The notes: generated from the sequence alone by a model not told the origin. Shown: positions 49,459 to 59,729, numbered from the stretch's first letter. The stretch is DNA of 64,000 nucleotides from Pseudomonas leptonychotis (GCF_004920405.1 NZ_RFLV01000001.1:620001-684000), one strand, 5' to 3'. Translations and numbers: made by a program.

Positions 49459-49929
49459 ACAGACTCCGGCAGTTAGCTCGCGGGCGGCATGTACAACCTA
49501 AAACGCTGAGCCAGAAGGCTAACAGCGACGACATGCCAAAACAGGCTGCCAAGGGTGACGCCAATGGCTACGTGCAATCAATAGCCCGGCAGCTCCAATA
49601 CGGTAAAAGAGGCTGCTGGTCTCATCGACCGCACGCCCCCTTTGGTTGCGCTGGGCTGAACAGCCGTACGTGCCGAGGTACGTACGCACATGGGTGGAGG
49701 GCGTTAGGCACGTGCATTTAACCGACACGTTGTTGCCACAGGGGAAACGCAGGACAACACGCAAAACGCCTTTGCCGCCAAGGCACTGCGGCATGGGTAG
49801 ACGCAGCGACTAAATTATCAAAGCGCTCTTAGCTTACTAACCATAAAGAAGCAGATTTTTAATCCACGCCGAAGGCACTCATCGCCAATGCCGTAGAGCC
49901 CGAATCGACGATGAGTCAATTAGAACTAC
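49459..49929. other. Non-coding spacer, 471 bp
   Basis: No gene supported. A near-palindrome GTACGTGCCGAGGTACGTAC lies around 49664-49683. A 91-codon frame on the minus strand (49519-49794) has no ribosome site or protein features. No repeat from elsewhere in the window found here. Confidence 0.5.
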
Positions 49930-50604
49930 TTACTTGATAAAAGCCTGCAGATCGTTGGTCAAGCCAGTAATCGCCGCCTTGAAGTTATTTGCGGTCACCG
50001 GCTGGCTGGAATTTTTAAGGGTCTCGCCGAGGACTTTACGCACGACCTTCACAACCGGTAAGCCTGTGGCCGCATCAACAAAGTCAGCCTCAATAAACAA
50101 CTCAGTGTCCTGACTGCGATGGCCGGTAGCTGCCTGAGTGGCGCCCAACACAGCCGCTACTGGCACTACCTCATACCAACGCATGCCTTCATTGGAGGCA
50201 GAAACGCCTGTGATAGCAGCACGCATGATCAGCGTCCGCGAGCCGGCGGGTACGGCCTCAAGACTGGAAACCACTTGATACTTCTGCGCGAGCACGCTTT
50301 GAGCGCGGCTGCTGGCAAACGCCTGCAGCTCTTGCAAGGTTTGCTGGCTAACGCGTTCGTTAGGCTTAGGCTCGGGATAAAGTTCAAGCCCCTTGATCAT
50401 GACCGTATCGTAAGCATCAGGGCTAAAGCCTGGAGCGACCCAACGCAATACTTTATGCCCGCTCGGCGAGGTGGTTTCTTGCAAATTGTTGTAGTTGGGA
50501 AGAAACCCTGAGAACTGTTCTTTACTGGTGATAGTTGAAGTACAGCCGCCAAGGAGCAAGCCACTCATGGCGGCACTGATAAACAATTTACGGGATAGCT
50601 TCAT
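49930..50604 (-). CDS. DUF3313 lipoprotein
   Basis: A 224-aa lipoprotein with signal peptide and lipobox LLLGGC (Cys about 21), then the DUF3313 domain (FSGFLPNYNNLQE at the N-terminus, GMRWYEVVPVAAVLGA in the middle). ATG at 50604 has GGAG seven bases upstream; the frame opens four codons before. The family is widespread in gamma-proteobacteria and without known function. Stands alone. Confidence 0.85.
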   Translation of the reverse strand: MKLSRKLFISAAMSGLLLGGCTSTITSKEQFSGFLPNYNNLQETTSPSGHKVLRWVAPGFSPDAYDTVMIKGLELYPEPKPNERVSQQTLQELQAFASSRAQSVLAQKYQVVSSLEAVPAGSRTLIMRAAITGVSASNEGMRWYEVVPVAAVLGATQAATGHRSQDTELFIEADFVDAATGLPVVKVVRKVLGETLKNSSQPVTANNFKAAITGLTNDLQAFIK

Positions 50605-51031
50605 GTGACTCTCCACTCTAGGATTGATACGTCGTTATCGTTATTAGAAACGCCAGTGCATATTGTCGTGATATCTTGAACCCAGGCATCGCTGAACAGC
50701 CTTGAAGTGCGCGCTACCAACATGGGGTTGGGTTGATCAATCGGTACATTGCCAATCCGACAAAGCCTAACGGGCGTTTATGTCAGTATTTTGCGCCGGG
50801 GTACATGTCACTAAAGTCGATGCGCCTGTATGAGCGCTTAAGGTCTAGAAATCCGGCCAAACAGAACGACTCGGCACGCTGATAAAGTTGGCCTATTTCA
50901 TACGGTATTAAAGGAGTCGTCTTGCGTGGGTTGGCGGCAAACACGCCAACCGAAGCAAAATATAGCCCACCTGTAATCACTCGCTACTGATTGGCGTTAA
51001 ATCGCGGGTAACAACCTGGTCGCGACCGCGC
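50605..51031. other. Non-coding spacer, 427 bp
   Basis: No gene supported between the DUF3313 and AraC genes. A 65-codon minus-strand frame at 50783-50980 lacks a ribosome site and family features. No terminator or repeat recognised. Confidence 0.45.
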
Positions 51032-52057
51032 TCAAGGGCGTTCCTCACTGCGGTAATCGCTGGGTAACTTGCCAGTCCATTTCTTAAACGCACGGCGAAA
51101 ATTGGAAGGGTCACTAAAGCCCAGCAAGTAGGCAATTTCATACAGCGGTAAATGGGTGGTTGTGAGGTATTGCAGGGCCAGACTCTTGCGCACTTCATCA
51201 AGCACGTGCTGGTAACTGGTGCCCATGCTGGATAGGTGCCGGCGCAAACTACGGCCGCTGGTGTGCAAGGCATCGGCGGCGCTGGCCAGATCGGGAAAAT
51301 CACCGGGGCGAGCCAGTAACAAGCGGCGCACACGCGTCAGCAATCCATCCTGCACATCCAGGCTGGCCAGCAACGCCTCGCATTGCTGTTCGCACATGTG
51401 CACCGTGGCCGGGTTGGCCAACGCCATCGGCCGCTCCAGGTAAGCAATCGGCATGCTCAAGCGATGGTAAGGCTGGTCAAACGCCACCGGCGCAGCAAAG
51501 ATCCGTTCGTAGCGCTCGGCATAATGCGGCGCGGCATGAGCGAACCCCACGTCCACCTCCTGCAAGCGCTCCCCAACCAGAAAACGCGCAATGGTGTAGA
51601 GGCTCGTAAGCAGGCCTTCAGCCGCGAAACGACTGAGCGGCCCCAGTGGCATCGTTTCACTGGCACGCAGTTCGACACGTTCATCCTGCTCGACCATCTG
51701 CAGCTCGTAGGTCAGTCCCAGCACCCGGTAATACTTCAGGGCGAACTGCATGGCCTTGCCCAGGTTGGCGCTGGAAAGCACCGCATAACCGAGGATACCG
51801 TGCGTTGACACGTTCAAACGCTGCCCCAGCAGCAGGCCCAGCGCCGGTTCATCACACAGGCGTAAGGCGCTGCTGGACAGTTGGGTGAAATCGATAAAGG
51901 ACAAACGCCCCTGGGGATTGCCCAACACCTCGGGCCGCACCCGCGCCTCGGCAAACAACTGCGTTCGCGACACGCCAAGTTCCTCGACCAAGTCCAGCAA
52001 GGCCGCTGCATAGGCAACAGGAACCAGTTCAGCAGAGAAGTTCAACGATGGCTTCAT
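51032..52057 (-). CDS. AraC-family transcriptional regulator
   Basis: A 341-aa regulator of the OruR/ArgR-like AraC subgroup: an N-terminal arabinose-binding-like domain (about 20-205) and C-terminal double HTH (about 235-335), with TSGRSLRRHLSSMGTSYQHVLDEVR and YEIAYLLGFSDPSNFRRAFKKW. ATG at 52057 gives the usual N-terminus; an in-frame ATG at 52117 is possible. It is divergent from the ferritin-like hydrolase gene with 400 bp between, and is its likely regulator. Ligand unknown. Confidence 0.88.
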   Translation of the reverse strand: MKPSLNFSAELVPVAYAAALLDLVEELGVSRTQLFAEARVRPEVLGNPQGRLSFIDFTQLSSSALRLCDEPALGLLLGQRLNVSTHGILGYAVLSSANLGKAMQFALKYYRVLGLTYELQMVEQDERVELRASETMPLGPLSRFAAEGLLTSLYTIARFLVGERLQEVDVGFAHAAPHYAERYERIFAAPVAFDQPYHRLSMPIAYLERPMALANPATVHMCEQQCEALLASLDVQDGLLTRVRRLLLARPGDFPDLASAADALHTSGRSLRRHLSSMGTSYQHVLDEVRKSLALQYLTTTHLPLYEIAYLLGFSDPSNFRRAFKKWTGKLPSDYRSEERP

Positions 52058-52460
52058 AGGGTTCTTATTATTGGGCCAGGCATGGCTGCTGACAGTGACG
52101 ATAACCGTGTTCGGCAAACACCGACAAGGGCATCAGTGCACCATGGTGCCAAATGTCTTGCACAAGCAGTCCGCACAGGTGTCTTAACAGGCGTTACTCA
52201 TATTCAGGGACGTGGGCAGCTGACAACCACCGCCTAAGGTTGGGCGAACATAAGCCCGTCACGTTGCACATCAGCGTCTAAGCGAAACGCTTTAACGCAG
52301 TGAAGGACAACGCTCGCCGTTCCTCGAAGAGCGGAATAATCGGCATACAGCACCACTATGGCCACAAATGACCGTTATATTGGCTGTTGTGAACCTGTGC
52401 CGAAGCGCTTGGCGAATCCATAGTGAAGCCACGCTTCAGTCACGGACTCAAGGAGTCAGC
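52058..52460. promoter_or_regulatory. Divergent control region of AraC regulator and hydrolase genes
   Basis: A 403-bp spacer without a gene. A perfect 12-bp palindrome GCACCATGGTGC lies at 52138-52149, followed by TTGCACAAG. The region presumably holds both promoters and the AraC-type binding site; none can be fixed from sequence alone. Confidence 0.4.
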
Positions 52461-53300
52461 ATGATCAGCACTACCCCGCACGGTTTGCAGATTCGTCCAC
52501 GGCATATGGATTTCGATTTTCCCAACCCTTTGCCGCGTCATTGGCACAGCGGCGATGCCTTCAAAAGCCACCTGTTCGACGCCATGTCGGTGCTGTTCCC
52601 CGATGGCGAACGCTTCTTTATCGATTCGGTGCGGCACTTCCGTGACCAGATCGATGACCCCGTGCTGAAAGAGCAGATCCGTGGTTTTATCGGCCAAGAA
52701 GGTCACCACAGTCGCGAGCATCTGGAGTACAGCAACCGCCTGCGTGACCTGGGTTACGACATCACCCGCATCGAGAAACGCGCCCAAACGCGGATCCGTT
52801 ACACCCAGAAAAAATTCTCACCCCAACGGCAATTGGCCGCCACCGCAGCGCTGGAACATATCACCGCGATCATGGCCGACGGCCTGCTCAAAGACCCACG
52901 GCATATGGCCGGCGCGCATCCCACGATGGCACGCTTGTGGCGTTGGCATGCGCTGGAGGAAACGGAGCATAAGGCCGTGGCCTTTGACGTCTACAACCAG
53001 GTATGCGGCAGCCGCGCATTGCTACGCCGAGCCATGTTGATGGGTACCTTCTTCTTTATTCTCGACACCACTCGCGGTCTCACCCATATGCTCAAACAAG
53101 ATGGCCTGCTGTGGAACTGGCGAGTTTGGCGCGACGGCCTTCAGTGGATGTGGGGCAAGCAAGGCGTATTCCGTCCGCTGCTCAGCACCTACCGCGATTT
53201 CTTCAAAGCGGGCTTCCATCCCTGGCAGCACAACAACCTGGAGCTGCTTTATCAGGTACGCGATGAGTTCGATCTACCGGCGCACACTCAGGCCGCCTAA
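52461..53300 (+). CDS. Ferritin-like predicted metal-dependent hydrolase
   Basis: A 279-aa protein of the predicted metal-dependent hydrolase family (PF10118 type). Repeated helical Glu/His motifs suitable for a di-iron site are visible: GFIGQEGHHSREHLEYS, ALEHITAIM, and WRWHALEETEHKAVAFD. ATG at 52461 follows AAGGAGTCAGC; the longer frame is rejected. Next to an AraC regulator (divergent) and an alpha/beta hydrolase (convergent), a context I associate with lipid or hydrophobic compound metabolism. True reaction unknown. Confidence 0.83.
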   Translation: MISTTPHGLQIRPRHMDFDFPNPLPRHWHSGDAFKSHLFDAMSVLFPDGERFFIDSVRHFRDQIDDPVLKEQIRGFIGQEGHHSREHLEYSNRLRDLGYDITRIEKRAQTRIRYTQKKFSPQRQLAATAALEHITAIMADGLLKDPRHMAGAHPTMARLWRWHALEETEHKAVAFDVYNQVCGSRALLRRAMLMGTFFFILDTTRGLTHMLKQDGLLWNWRVWRDGLQWMWGKQGVFRPLLSTYRDFFKAGFHPWQHNNLELLYQVRDEFDLPAHTQAA

Positions 53301-53322
53301 ACCCGACACCCGCATTGCCGCA

Positions 53323-53356
53323 AAAACCAAGGGAGCCTTAAGGCTCCCTTGGTTTT
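53323..53356. terminator. Bidirectional terminator
   Basis: A 34-bp perfect palindrome centred on CCTT/AAGG (AAAACCAAGGGAGCC...) with A and T runs at either side. It lies between the convergent predicted hydrolase and alpha/beta hydrolase genes. Confidence 0.92.
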
Positions 53357-53404
53357 ACCTACCGTTCTAGCGCAACAGAGCAATGATTGATAAACCACCG
53401 CCCT

Positions 53405-54346
53405 TCAAGCCTGCAAAAAGCGCAGCGTATCCGCGGCGCTTTGTTGCGGGATTTCCTCCATAGGGATATGCCCGACTCCGGGGTAAGTTTTTACCTGAAT
53501 CCCCGGCAGATCACGCTGCCATAGCGGCACATGCTTAGGCGAAATCCAGCGATCACGTTCCCCCCACAACAAAAGGGTCGGAGCCTGAATCTGCGCGACC
53601 CGTTCCGGCGTTCCGTGCAGCTCTTGTTGATTGACTTTGAGCAGCACCCGGAAGATCTCCATCATTGCCCGCCGATTACCCGGCCGCCGACTCAGGTCGT
53701 TGTAGCGATCCACCACGCCCGGTTTGATCCGCGCCGGTTCACCGTAGACCTCCTTAATACCTTGAGCGATCAACGCACGCGGCATCCACAACGGCATGGC
53801 CATTGTGGCGCCTGGCAAAGCAGCAGATGCAATCATCCAGGGCACCTTGTGCATGTGATAGCCCGCAGGGTCGATCAGCACCAGTTTCTCCACCCGCTGC
53901 GGCTGCGCCAAGGCAAAATTCCAGGCGATATAACCGCCCAGGGAGTTGCCGATAATAGAGGCTTTACTCACGCCCAGATGATCAAGCAATAAGCCAAACA
54001 CCTTGATCATCCGCTCGGCGGAATACACCCCGTCACGCGCGGGGCCAGTCAAACCAAAACCTGGTACATCGAAACGGATGACGCGGTAATCGGCAATAAA
54101 GGCCGGTAGCCAGTCATCCCAGGTGTGCAGGGACGCCACCACACCGTGGATCAATACCAACACAGGTTTGTCGCGCCGGCCCTCATCGCGGTAATGCAGG
54201 TTAAAACCATCCAGTTCGATATAGCGTGAACCGCTGGCCGCGTTGCCATAACGCGCTTTGAGATGTTCCAGAGGCAAAGCCCCGAAACCCAAGCGGGCAA
54301 AGCCGGCCACCAGTGGCGGCGTCAACGGAAGACTGGACGCAGGCAT
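53405..54346 (-). CDS. Alpha/beta hydrolase
   Basis: A 313-aa hydrolase with oxyanion HG motif (LVLIHGVVAS), nucleophile elbow GNSLGG (Ser about residue 133), acid in LLLWGERDRWI and catalytic histidine in GVGHIPMEE. A short N-terminal extension precedes the fold; no clear signal peptide. ATG at 54346 follows AGAGGTG; the upstream frame is rejected. Esterase or lipase-like activity is plausible, given fatty acyl-CoA genes nearby. Substrate unknown. Confidence 0.85.
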   Translation of the reverse strand: MPASSLPLTPPLVAGFARLGFGALPLEHLKARYGNAASGSRYIELDGFNLHYRDEGRRDKPVLVLIHGVVASLHTWDDWLPAFIADYRVIRFDVPGFGLTGPARDGVYSAERMIKVFGLLLDHLGVSKASIIGNSLGGYIAWNFALAQPQRVEKLVLIDPAGYHMHKVPWMIASAALPGATMAMPLWMPRALIAQGIKEVYGEPARIKPGVVDRYNDLSRRPGNRRAMMEIFRVLLKVNQQELHGTPERVAQIQAPTLLLWGERDRWISPKHVPLWQRDLPGIQVKTYPGVGHIPMEEIPQQSAADTLRFLQA

Positions 54347-54471
54347 ATGAGCACCTCTAGGTGTTGTTATGGGAAAGTCTGCTGTATCGCCATCGTCCCA
54401 ACCAAGGCGCGGGTGACGCCGGCCGCTGAGCTGGTTACGCTGGGCCACGTCATATTCGCGGGACTATTCTT

Positions 54472-55341
54472 GTGCCACACACGCTACCACTACGCCGCAC
54501 GTTACCGCTGGCCATCCTTTTACTGGTTCTGTTGTCGCCCGTGCAGGCCGCCGAGCTGTTCTACCTCGGCCAGAAAATCCCTGACATCCACAAGCCGTGG
54601 AACAGCGCCGATTATCAGCAACTGCTGGACGCACTCAACAAGGTCGACAGTACGCAGCTCAATGCCCTGCCCCGCCGCAGCGGCGAATTCACCGGGCCGA
54701 TCTACCAGCGCATGGTCAGCGAGGAAAATTTCCGCCCGCAGCTGAACATCTACGCGCCCTTGGAGTTACGGCAAAACGAAGCTCGTGAAGCCTTGTTTCG
54801 CCTCAAGGAGCTGATGCGCCTGTACTTTGATTTTCGCGCTGTGCAACAGCCCTATGCTGCCGAGGCACTCGGGTTGATGAGCTATTCATTGCGCCAACAG
54901 GCTGTACTGTTCACCCTCACCACGGAGTTTTGGATGACGCTGTCTGCAAGCGAGCAAAGCAACCCGGTACGCTTGCAGGGCCTGCATGAAACCAAGGCGG
55001 CAGCCGCTATGCTGACGTCCAGCGCCCTCGATTATCTTGGTTTGACCAAGCAGTTCGGCCGTGAGGAACTGGTGCTCTACAGCGCCGAACTGAGCAAGCA
55101 ACTGCCCGGGCTGTTTATCCATCTCAGTACGGATGTGCGTGCAGCACTGCTGCAACGCATCGAACAACTGGCTCAGCAACACACCTACAGCGAAGTGCAG
55201 GCCTCGATGCGCGAGTTGCAGCCTGTGTTACTGAGCATCCAGCGCGATGTGCAGAGCAAGCTGGCGGCCGCAGAGGCGCAGCCGCGCCAGGCTCCCACGC
55301 GCAGCCTCGATCTTTCCGTGCCTACCGAATCAGCGCAGTAA
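54472..55341 (+). CDS. Periplasmic protein of unknown function
   Basis: A 289-aa protein with a clear signal peptide (residues 1-26, ending SPVQA), then a mostly helical mature part with charged and leucine-rich stretches and a low-complexity tail rich in Ala, Gln and Pro. No family recognised. The start is GTG at 54472 with no strong ribosome site. It overlaps the stop of the convergent LuxR-type gene by 12 bp. Adjacent to module 2 but transcribed independently. Confidence 0.7.
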   Translation: MPHTLPLRRTLPLAILLLVLLSPVQAAELFYLGQKIPDIHKPWNSADYQQLLDALNKVDSTQLNALPRRSGEFTGPIYQRMVSEENFRPQLNIYAPLELRQNEAREALFRLKELMRLYFDFRAVQQPYAAEALGLMSYSLRQQAVLFTLTTEFWMTLSASEQSNPVRLQGLHETKAAAAMLTSSALDYLGLTKQFGREELVLYSAELSKQLPGLFIHLSTDVRAALLQRIEQLAQQHTYSEVQASMRELQPVLLSIQRDVQSKLAAAEAQPRQAPTRSLDLSVPTESAQ

Positions 55342-58053
55342 GCCAAGGTGCTTGGCCCGCGCGACAGCCTGTGTGCGGCGCTCGACGCCCAGCTTGCTGT
55401 TGATATGCCGGGCGTGGGTCTTCACCGTGTGCAGCGAGATAAATAAACACTCACTGATTTCCTGATTGGAACAACCCTGAGCGATCAGCTCCAGCACCGC
55501 CAACTCACGCGAGCTCAAGGCATCGACCACACTGGCATAGTCATCCTGACTGACCACCTGCACAGCCTGTGGCAGCAACCCCAGCAATGCCTCAGTCAAA
55601 GGGCTCGATTCCTGCGTCATTAATTGTTCACGCAACCAGTCCGGCTGCTGATTCAACATGCTATGGAACGGCAGCAACCCACCACCTGCAGCCGCCTGCA
55701 AAGCACTGCGTAACTGCAGCTGGGCTTCACGCTCACGCCCGCTGTCACGCAGCAAGCCAGTGAGTTGCATCTGCGCAATAGCACCCAACAGCTGCCCACC
55801 GGCGTTTTGCGCCAGCTGGATCAGCCCACGCAGGCGCCGCTCGGCATGCTCATCCTCCCCCTGTAATCGCTCGGAGGTAGCCAGGTGTAGCTGAATATGC
55901 AACGGCAGTTGCGGGTGAAACTCCGGAGCGGCAGCGGCCTGTTCGCCGCCATAGGCATCCAACAAGCGGCTCAGCCAGACACTCGCCAGCTCACGCTGAT
56001 CCTGACGCAACCACAACTCACATTTGGCTAACGTGATCATCGCCAGGTAGTAGATCGGCGGAATATCCCAGATATGCATCAATCGCTCGGCCTCGGCCAG
56101 CTGAGCAAAGGCTTCGGGCAAGTGGCCCGTGCGCCCCTCAAGGCTGGCTAGCACGCAATAACCGATCAGCACACTGATGTCGCGACAACCACGTGCCTCC
56201 GCAATCCCGGCGTGCAGCCGCTGCCGCGCCAGCTGCGGTTGCAGGCGCAGACTCAGTAGATATCCTTCATATAAAGTCAGCCGCCCACGCACCGCATATT
56301 GGCGCTGCGCGGGCAAACTCGCCAAACGCTGCAGCCCTTGGCGCACTTCATCTAGCGCACGTAACACCTCACCGCGGGCTTGCAGAACCCGCGCTCGGTC
56401 GTAGTGGGCCAAGGCTTCAAACAACGGATTGCCGACGCGCTGCGCTAACTCTAACGCCTCACGATTCAGCCCTCGGGCGCGCCATAGATCACCATGCACA
56501 ATCGCCAGATTGGACAGACTGGATAAACACATCAGGCGCTGACCATAACGATCAAGCGGCAGGCAGCTCAACGCTTCACTGCAATAGGCCTGCGCCTTGG
56601 CGCTGTCGCCACGACCGCGGGCAATCACGCCACTCAGGGCCAACCATTGGGACAGTAAACCTTCCTGCTCGGCGCGCTCACGCGCAGGCAAAAAACGCTC
56701 GAGCTGGTGCAGCAATTCTTCGGCCGCATCCAGCTGACAAGCCAACGCCAATGCCCAGCCATACAGCAGAATCAAGCGCGGGGTACTGGTCAGCAAGCTG
56801 TCCGGCAAATCCATTTTCCAGCGCAGCAAAGTCGCGACGTTCTGCTCAGCGAGCAGCTGCTCCTCTGAAAGGTTCTGCACCAGATTCGCCGCCACGTCGG
56901 GCTGTCCAGCACGCAGCGCCTGCTCAATCGCCTCATCTAGCAGCCCCGCGCCGCTGAACCAGCGGCAAGCGCGCAAGTGCAAAATGGCTAAAGGCTGCGG
57001 GCGACTGCGCAGCAGATCAGAAAACAGGTGATGGTAGCGAAACCATTTACCCTGCTCATCCAGCGGCACCAAAAACACCTGATGGGCCTGCAGGTGGCGC
57101 AAAATCGCGCCGCTATCATGGGCATCGCGCACGGCATCACACAGCTCAGCGCAGAAGCGCTCCTGACTGGCCGTCTCATAGAGAAAAGCCTGCACCTCGA
57201 CGGGCTGCCGCTCGATCACTTCTTCTAACAGGTAGTCATGAATCAACCCGTTACCGCGCTGGGCCTGCGCCGGTAACGCGCTTGAATCCTGCGCTTCACT
57301 GGCAGCGAGCGACCACAAACGCAAACCTGCCACCCAGCCTTCGCTGCGCTGCAGCAAAGCCGTCAACGCCTCAGCGGTTAACACTGAGCCCTGCAAGGCA
57401 AGCAACTCGGTACTCTCGCGGTCGCTCAAACGTAGGTCTTGCTCGTGTAGCTCGAGCAACTGACGCGACAACCGCAGCCGCGCCAAATGCCAGTCTGGCC
57501 GTTGACGACTGGTCACCAGCATCACCAAACCCGGCGGCAGGTGGCTCAGAAAAAACTGCAGACACCGGTCAAGCACTGCGCCTTGAGCTAAGTGGTAATC
57601 ATCCAACACCAGCAACAGCGGATGCTGCGGGTTAAGGCATAGGGCCAGCTCATCGAGTAGACCATCGAGCCACTCCTCGAATGCAAAAGGTTGATGCCGT
57701 TGGCGCAGCCGCAGCAACCCCAGTGCTTCTTGACCAACCCCTGGGAAAAACTGCTGCAAGCCATTCAGCAAGCGTTCAAGAAAGCGCCCAGGATCGCTGT
57801 CGCGGGCACTCAAACCCAGCCACAAACTTTGCCACTGCTCAGGCAAGTGCTCACAAAACTCGATGGCCAATGAGCTTTTACCAAACCCGGCAGGCGCGCT
57901 GACCAATAGCAGTCGCCCCGCCAAGCCGCCCAGCAAACGCTCACACAGTGCGGGGCGCGGCACATAACTGGCGGGTAAAGGCGGCCGATAGAAATGCCCG
58001 CCCAGTGTGTTGGGCGCTGCAACCAAGCCAGCAATTGGAGACAAATCATTCAT
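55330..58053 (-). CDS. MalT-like LuxR-family transcriptional regulator (module 2)
   Basis: A 907-aa MalT-class activator. Walker A is APAGFGKS (residues 53-60); Walker B has the canonical LVLDDYH (D151, D152), followed by the sensor VTSRQRPDW. A TPR-like sensor region spans about 350-840, and the C-terminal LuxR HTH has LSSRELAVLELIAQG and HTVKTHARHINSKLGV. Start at ATG 58053; a TTG lies one codon before. It is downstream of a DUF1302-DUF1329 pair as in module 1. It resembles P. putida regulators beside such pairs, linked with fatty acid or ester growth. Confidence 0.87.
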   Translation of the reverse strand: MNDLSPIAGLVAAPNTLGGHFYRPPLPASYVPRPALCERLLGGLAGRLLLVSAPAGFGKSSLAIEFCEHLPEQWQSLWLGLSARDSDPGRFLERLLNGLQQFFPGVGQEALGLLRLRQRHQPFAFEEWLDGLLDELALCLNPQHPLLLVLDDYHLAQGAVLDRCLQFFLSHLPPGLVMLVTSRQRPDWHLARLRLSRQLLELHEQDLRLSDRESTELLALQGSVLTAEALTALLQRSEGWVAGLRLWSLAASEAQDSSALPAQAQRGNGLIHDYLLEEVIERQPVEVQAFLYETASQERFCAELCDAVRDAHDSGAILRHLQAHQVFLVPLDEQGKWFRYHHLFSDLLRSRPQPLAILHLRACRWFSGAGLLDEAIEQALRAGQPDVAANLVQNLSEEQLLAEQNVATLLRWKMDLPDSLLTSTPRLILLYGWALALACQLDAAEELLHQLERFLPARERAEQEGLLSQWLALSGVIARGRGDSAKAQAYCSEALSCLPLDRYGQRLMCLSSLSNLAIVHGDLWRARGLNREALELAQRVGNPLFEALAHYDRARVLQARGEVLRALDEVRQGLQRLASLPAQRQYAVRGRLTLYEGYLLSLRLQPQLARQRLHAGIAEARGCRDISVLIGYCVLASLEGRTGHLPEAFAQLAEAERLMHIWDIPPIYYLAMITLAKCELWLRQDQRELASVWLSRLLDAYGGEQAAAAPEFHPQLPLHIQLHLATSERLQGEDEHAERRLRGLIQLAQNAGGQLLGAIAQMQLTGLLRDSGREREAQLQLRSALQAAAGGGLLPFHSMLNQQPDWLREQLMTQESSPLTEALLGLLPQAVQVVSQDDYASVVDALSSRELAVLELIAQGCSNQEISECLFISLHTVKTHARHINSKLGVERRTQAVARAKHLGLLR

Positions 58054-58281
58054 CAAGCGGTTTCTTGTAGTAGTCAGGCAGAGGCACTACCAATGCTCAG
58101 CAGCCTAGCGTCTTGATGCACGCATTTGAAGCCCTTACGGTTCTCAGGTAGAAAACAGCAATGATTGCTTATCCTCCAGCAGCCGTTTTTTTTGCTTAGC
58201 GTCGGCATAAAACTCGCGGCATAACGCTTTATCGTTACGCCGCGACGGTAAAGCAAATGACCATATTGGATACCCAGCCAT

Positions 58282-58312
58282 AAAAAAACCGGCCCTCGCG
58301 GGCCGGTTCTTT
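58282..58312 (-). terminator. Terminator after DUF1302-DUF1329 pair 2
   Basis: On the minus strand AACCGGCC-CGCGA-GGCCGGTT followed by TTTTT, 19 bp beyond the DUF1329 stop. Same relative place as in module 1. Confidence 0.88.
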
Positions 58313-58330
58313 ATGCAGCATCAATCAGGT

Positions 58331-59704
58331 TTAGCGTACGCCCGACTGGCGCAGGGCCGCTGGGGTGTAATCGCTTTCCTTAGCGGGGTAGTCGAACTCG
58401 TAAGCACTTTTCTCTTCGTTCTTCATACCCAGAGCCAGGTAACGACCGGACAGCAGGTCATACAGGGTCTCTACGCTGTACCACGGCACTTTCTTGTCGT
58501 AGTAGTACTGAGCATGGGCTTCAGCCACACGCCACAAAGTACCGCGACCGTCGTAGTGGTCAATCACAGCTGCTTGCCAGGTATCTTCGTCGAGGTAGAA
58601 GTCACGCTTGGCATAGATGTGACGCTCGCCCGACTTCAGGGTTGCAGTCACATTCCATACACGGTGCAGCTCATAACGGGTCAGATCCTGGTTGATGTGG
58701 CCAGCCTTGATGATCTGGTCATACTTCAGCTTTGGAGAGTCCAAACGGTAGCTGTTGTAAGCGATGTATACGTCCTTCTTGCCATTGAGTTTCCACTCGT
58801 AGCGGTCAGGAGCACCGTTGTACATGTCGAAGTTGTCAGAAGTACGCAGGCCATCGGCTGCAGTACCTGGACCGTCATACGATACCTGCGGCGCACGACG
58901 TACACGACGCTGACCGGCGTTGTACAGCCACGCCAAACGCGGCTCCTTCACCTGGTTAAGGGTTTCGTGTACCAGCAGCACGTTACCAGCCAGGCGCGAC
59001 GGAGCGGTTACCCGCTGCTTGAAGTAGAACAGCACGTTACTTGGCTTGCTGGTGTCAGCATCCTTCAGCGCACCCCGGAAGGTGAACTCATCCTGGAAGT
59101 AAACCAGGCTGTAAGAACCGTTCGGCTGCGGAGTCGCCTGGGTTACCAGACGCTTCACGCTACCACCACGGTAACGGGTGATGTGGTTCCAGATCGCTTC
59201 CAGACCATCTTTCGGAATTGGGAAAGGAATGGCCTGATCAAAGTTCTCCAGACCGTTACCGCCTTCAACCATCTTAGTATTGACGGCGTTGCTCTTCGCA
59301 GCATTCAGAACAAAGTCCGGCATAGTGGCCGTACGATGAGTGGCGAATACCGGCATTTTGTAGCTGTCCGGATAACGCTTGAACATCGCCAGCTGACCTG
59401 GGGTCAGGTTGGCTTTGTACTGATCTACGTTCTGCGCGGTGATAGTAAACAGTGGCTGCTCACTCGGGAACGGATCCGAAAGGAAACCGGCCGCATCAGC
59501 AGCACCGGCGCTTGCTGGCAGACCGCCAGTCCAGGCCGGAATCGAACCATCCGCATTACCTGCCATTTCAGCACCGACTGGCGTCAGCGTGGTACCCAGC
59601 TTGGCAGCTTCATCCGACGATACGGCCGCCATCACACCGCTGGCCAGCAGCGAGAGTGTCAGCGCACCGGTTTGCAGCAGACTTTTTGTTGTTTTCATAG
59701 TCAT
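58331..59704 (-). CDS. DUF1329 periplasmic protein (module 2)
   Basis: A 457-aa exported DUF1329 protein, signal peptide ending ASGVMAA. It is a clear paralogue of the module 1 protein with the same predicted length and shared blocks RVRRAPQVSYDGPGTAADG, GHINQDLTRYELHRVW and DYTPAALR. ATG at 59704 has GAGGA seven bases upstream (another ATG at 59698). Its first codons contain AACAACAA. It is 25 bp after DUF1302 in the same operon. Inferred role: periplasmic carrier or enzyme for a hydrophobic substrate. Confidence 0.88.
   Translation of the reverse strand: MTMKTTKSLLQTGALTLSLLASGVMAAVSSDEAAKLGTTLTPVGAEMAGNADGSIPAWTGGLPASAGAADAAGFLSDPFPSEQPLFTITAQNVDQYKANLTPGQLAMFKRYPDSYKMPVFATHRTATMPDFVLNAAKSNAVNTKMVEGGNGLENFDQAIPFPIPKDGLEAIWNHITRYRGGSVKRLVTQATPQPNGSYSLVYFQDEFTFRGALKDADTSKPSNVLFYFKQRVTAPSRLAGNVLLVHETLNQVKEPRLAWLYNAGQRRVRRAPQVSYDGPGTAADGLRTSDNFDMYNGAPDRYEWKLNGKKDVYIAYNSYRLDSPKLKYDQIIKAGHINQDLTRYELHRVWNVTATLKSGERHIYAKRDFYLDEDTWQAAVIDHYDGRGTLWRVAEAHAQYYYDKKVPWYSVETLYDLLSGRYLALGMKNEEKSAYEFDYPAKESDYTPAALRQSGVR
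59686..59693 (-). promoter_or_regulatory. Hfq/Crc-type motif at start of DUF1329 (module 2)
   Basis: AACAACAA within the first codons of the DUF1329 gene, followed by AAAG. Same type of motif as at the DUF1302 start in module 1. Motif match only. Confidence 0.5.
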
Positions 59705-59729
59705 ATTGGTCCTCAAAAATCTCGTCCGC

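Noticed and set aside
49519..49794. 91-codon minus-strand frame in the 49.5-49.9 kb spacer
   Set aside because: Cys/Arg-rich composition, no ribosome site, and no domain.
50783..50980. 65-codon frame between DUF3313 and AraC genes
   Set aside because: No ribosome site and no recognisable protein pattern.
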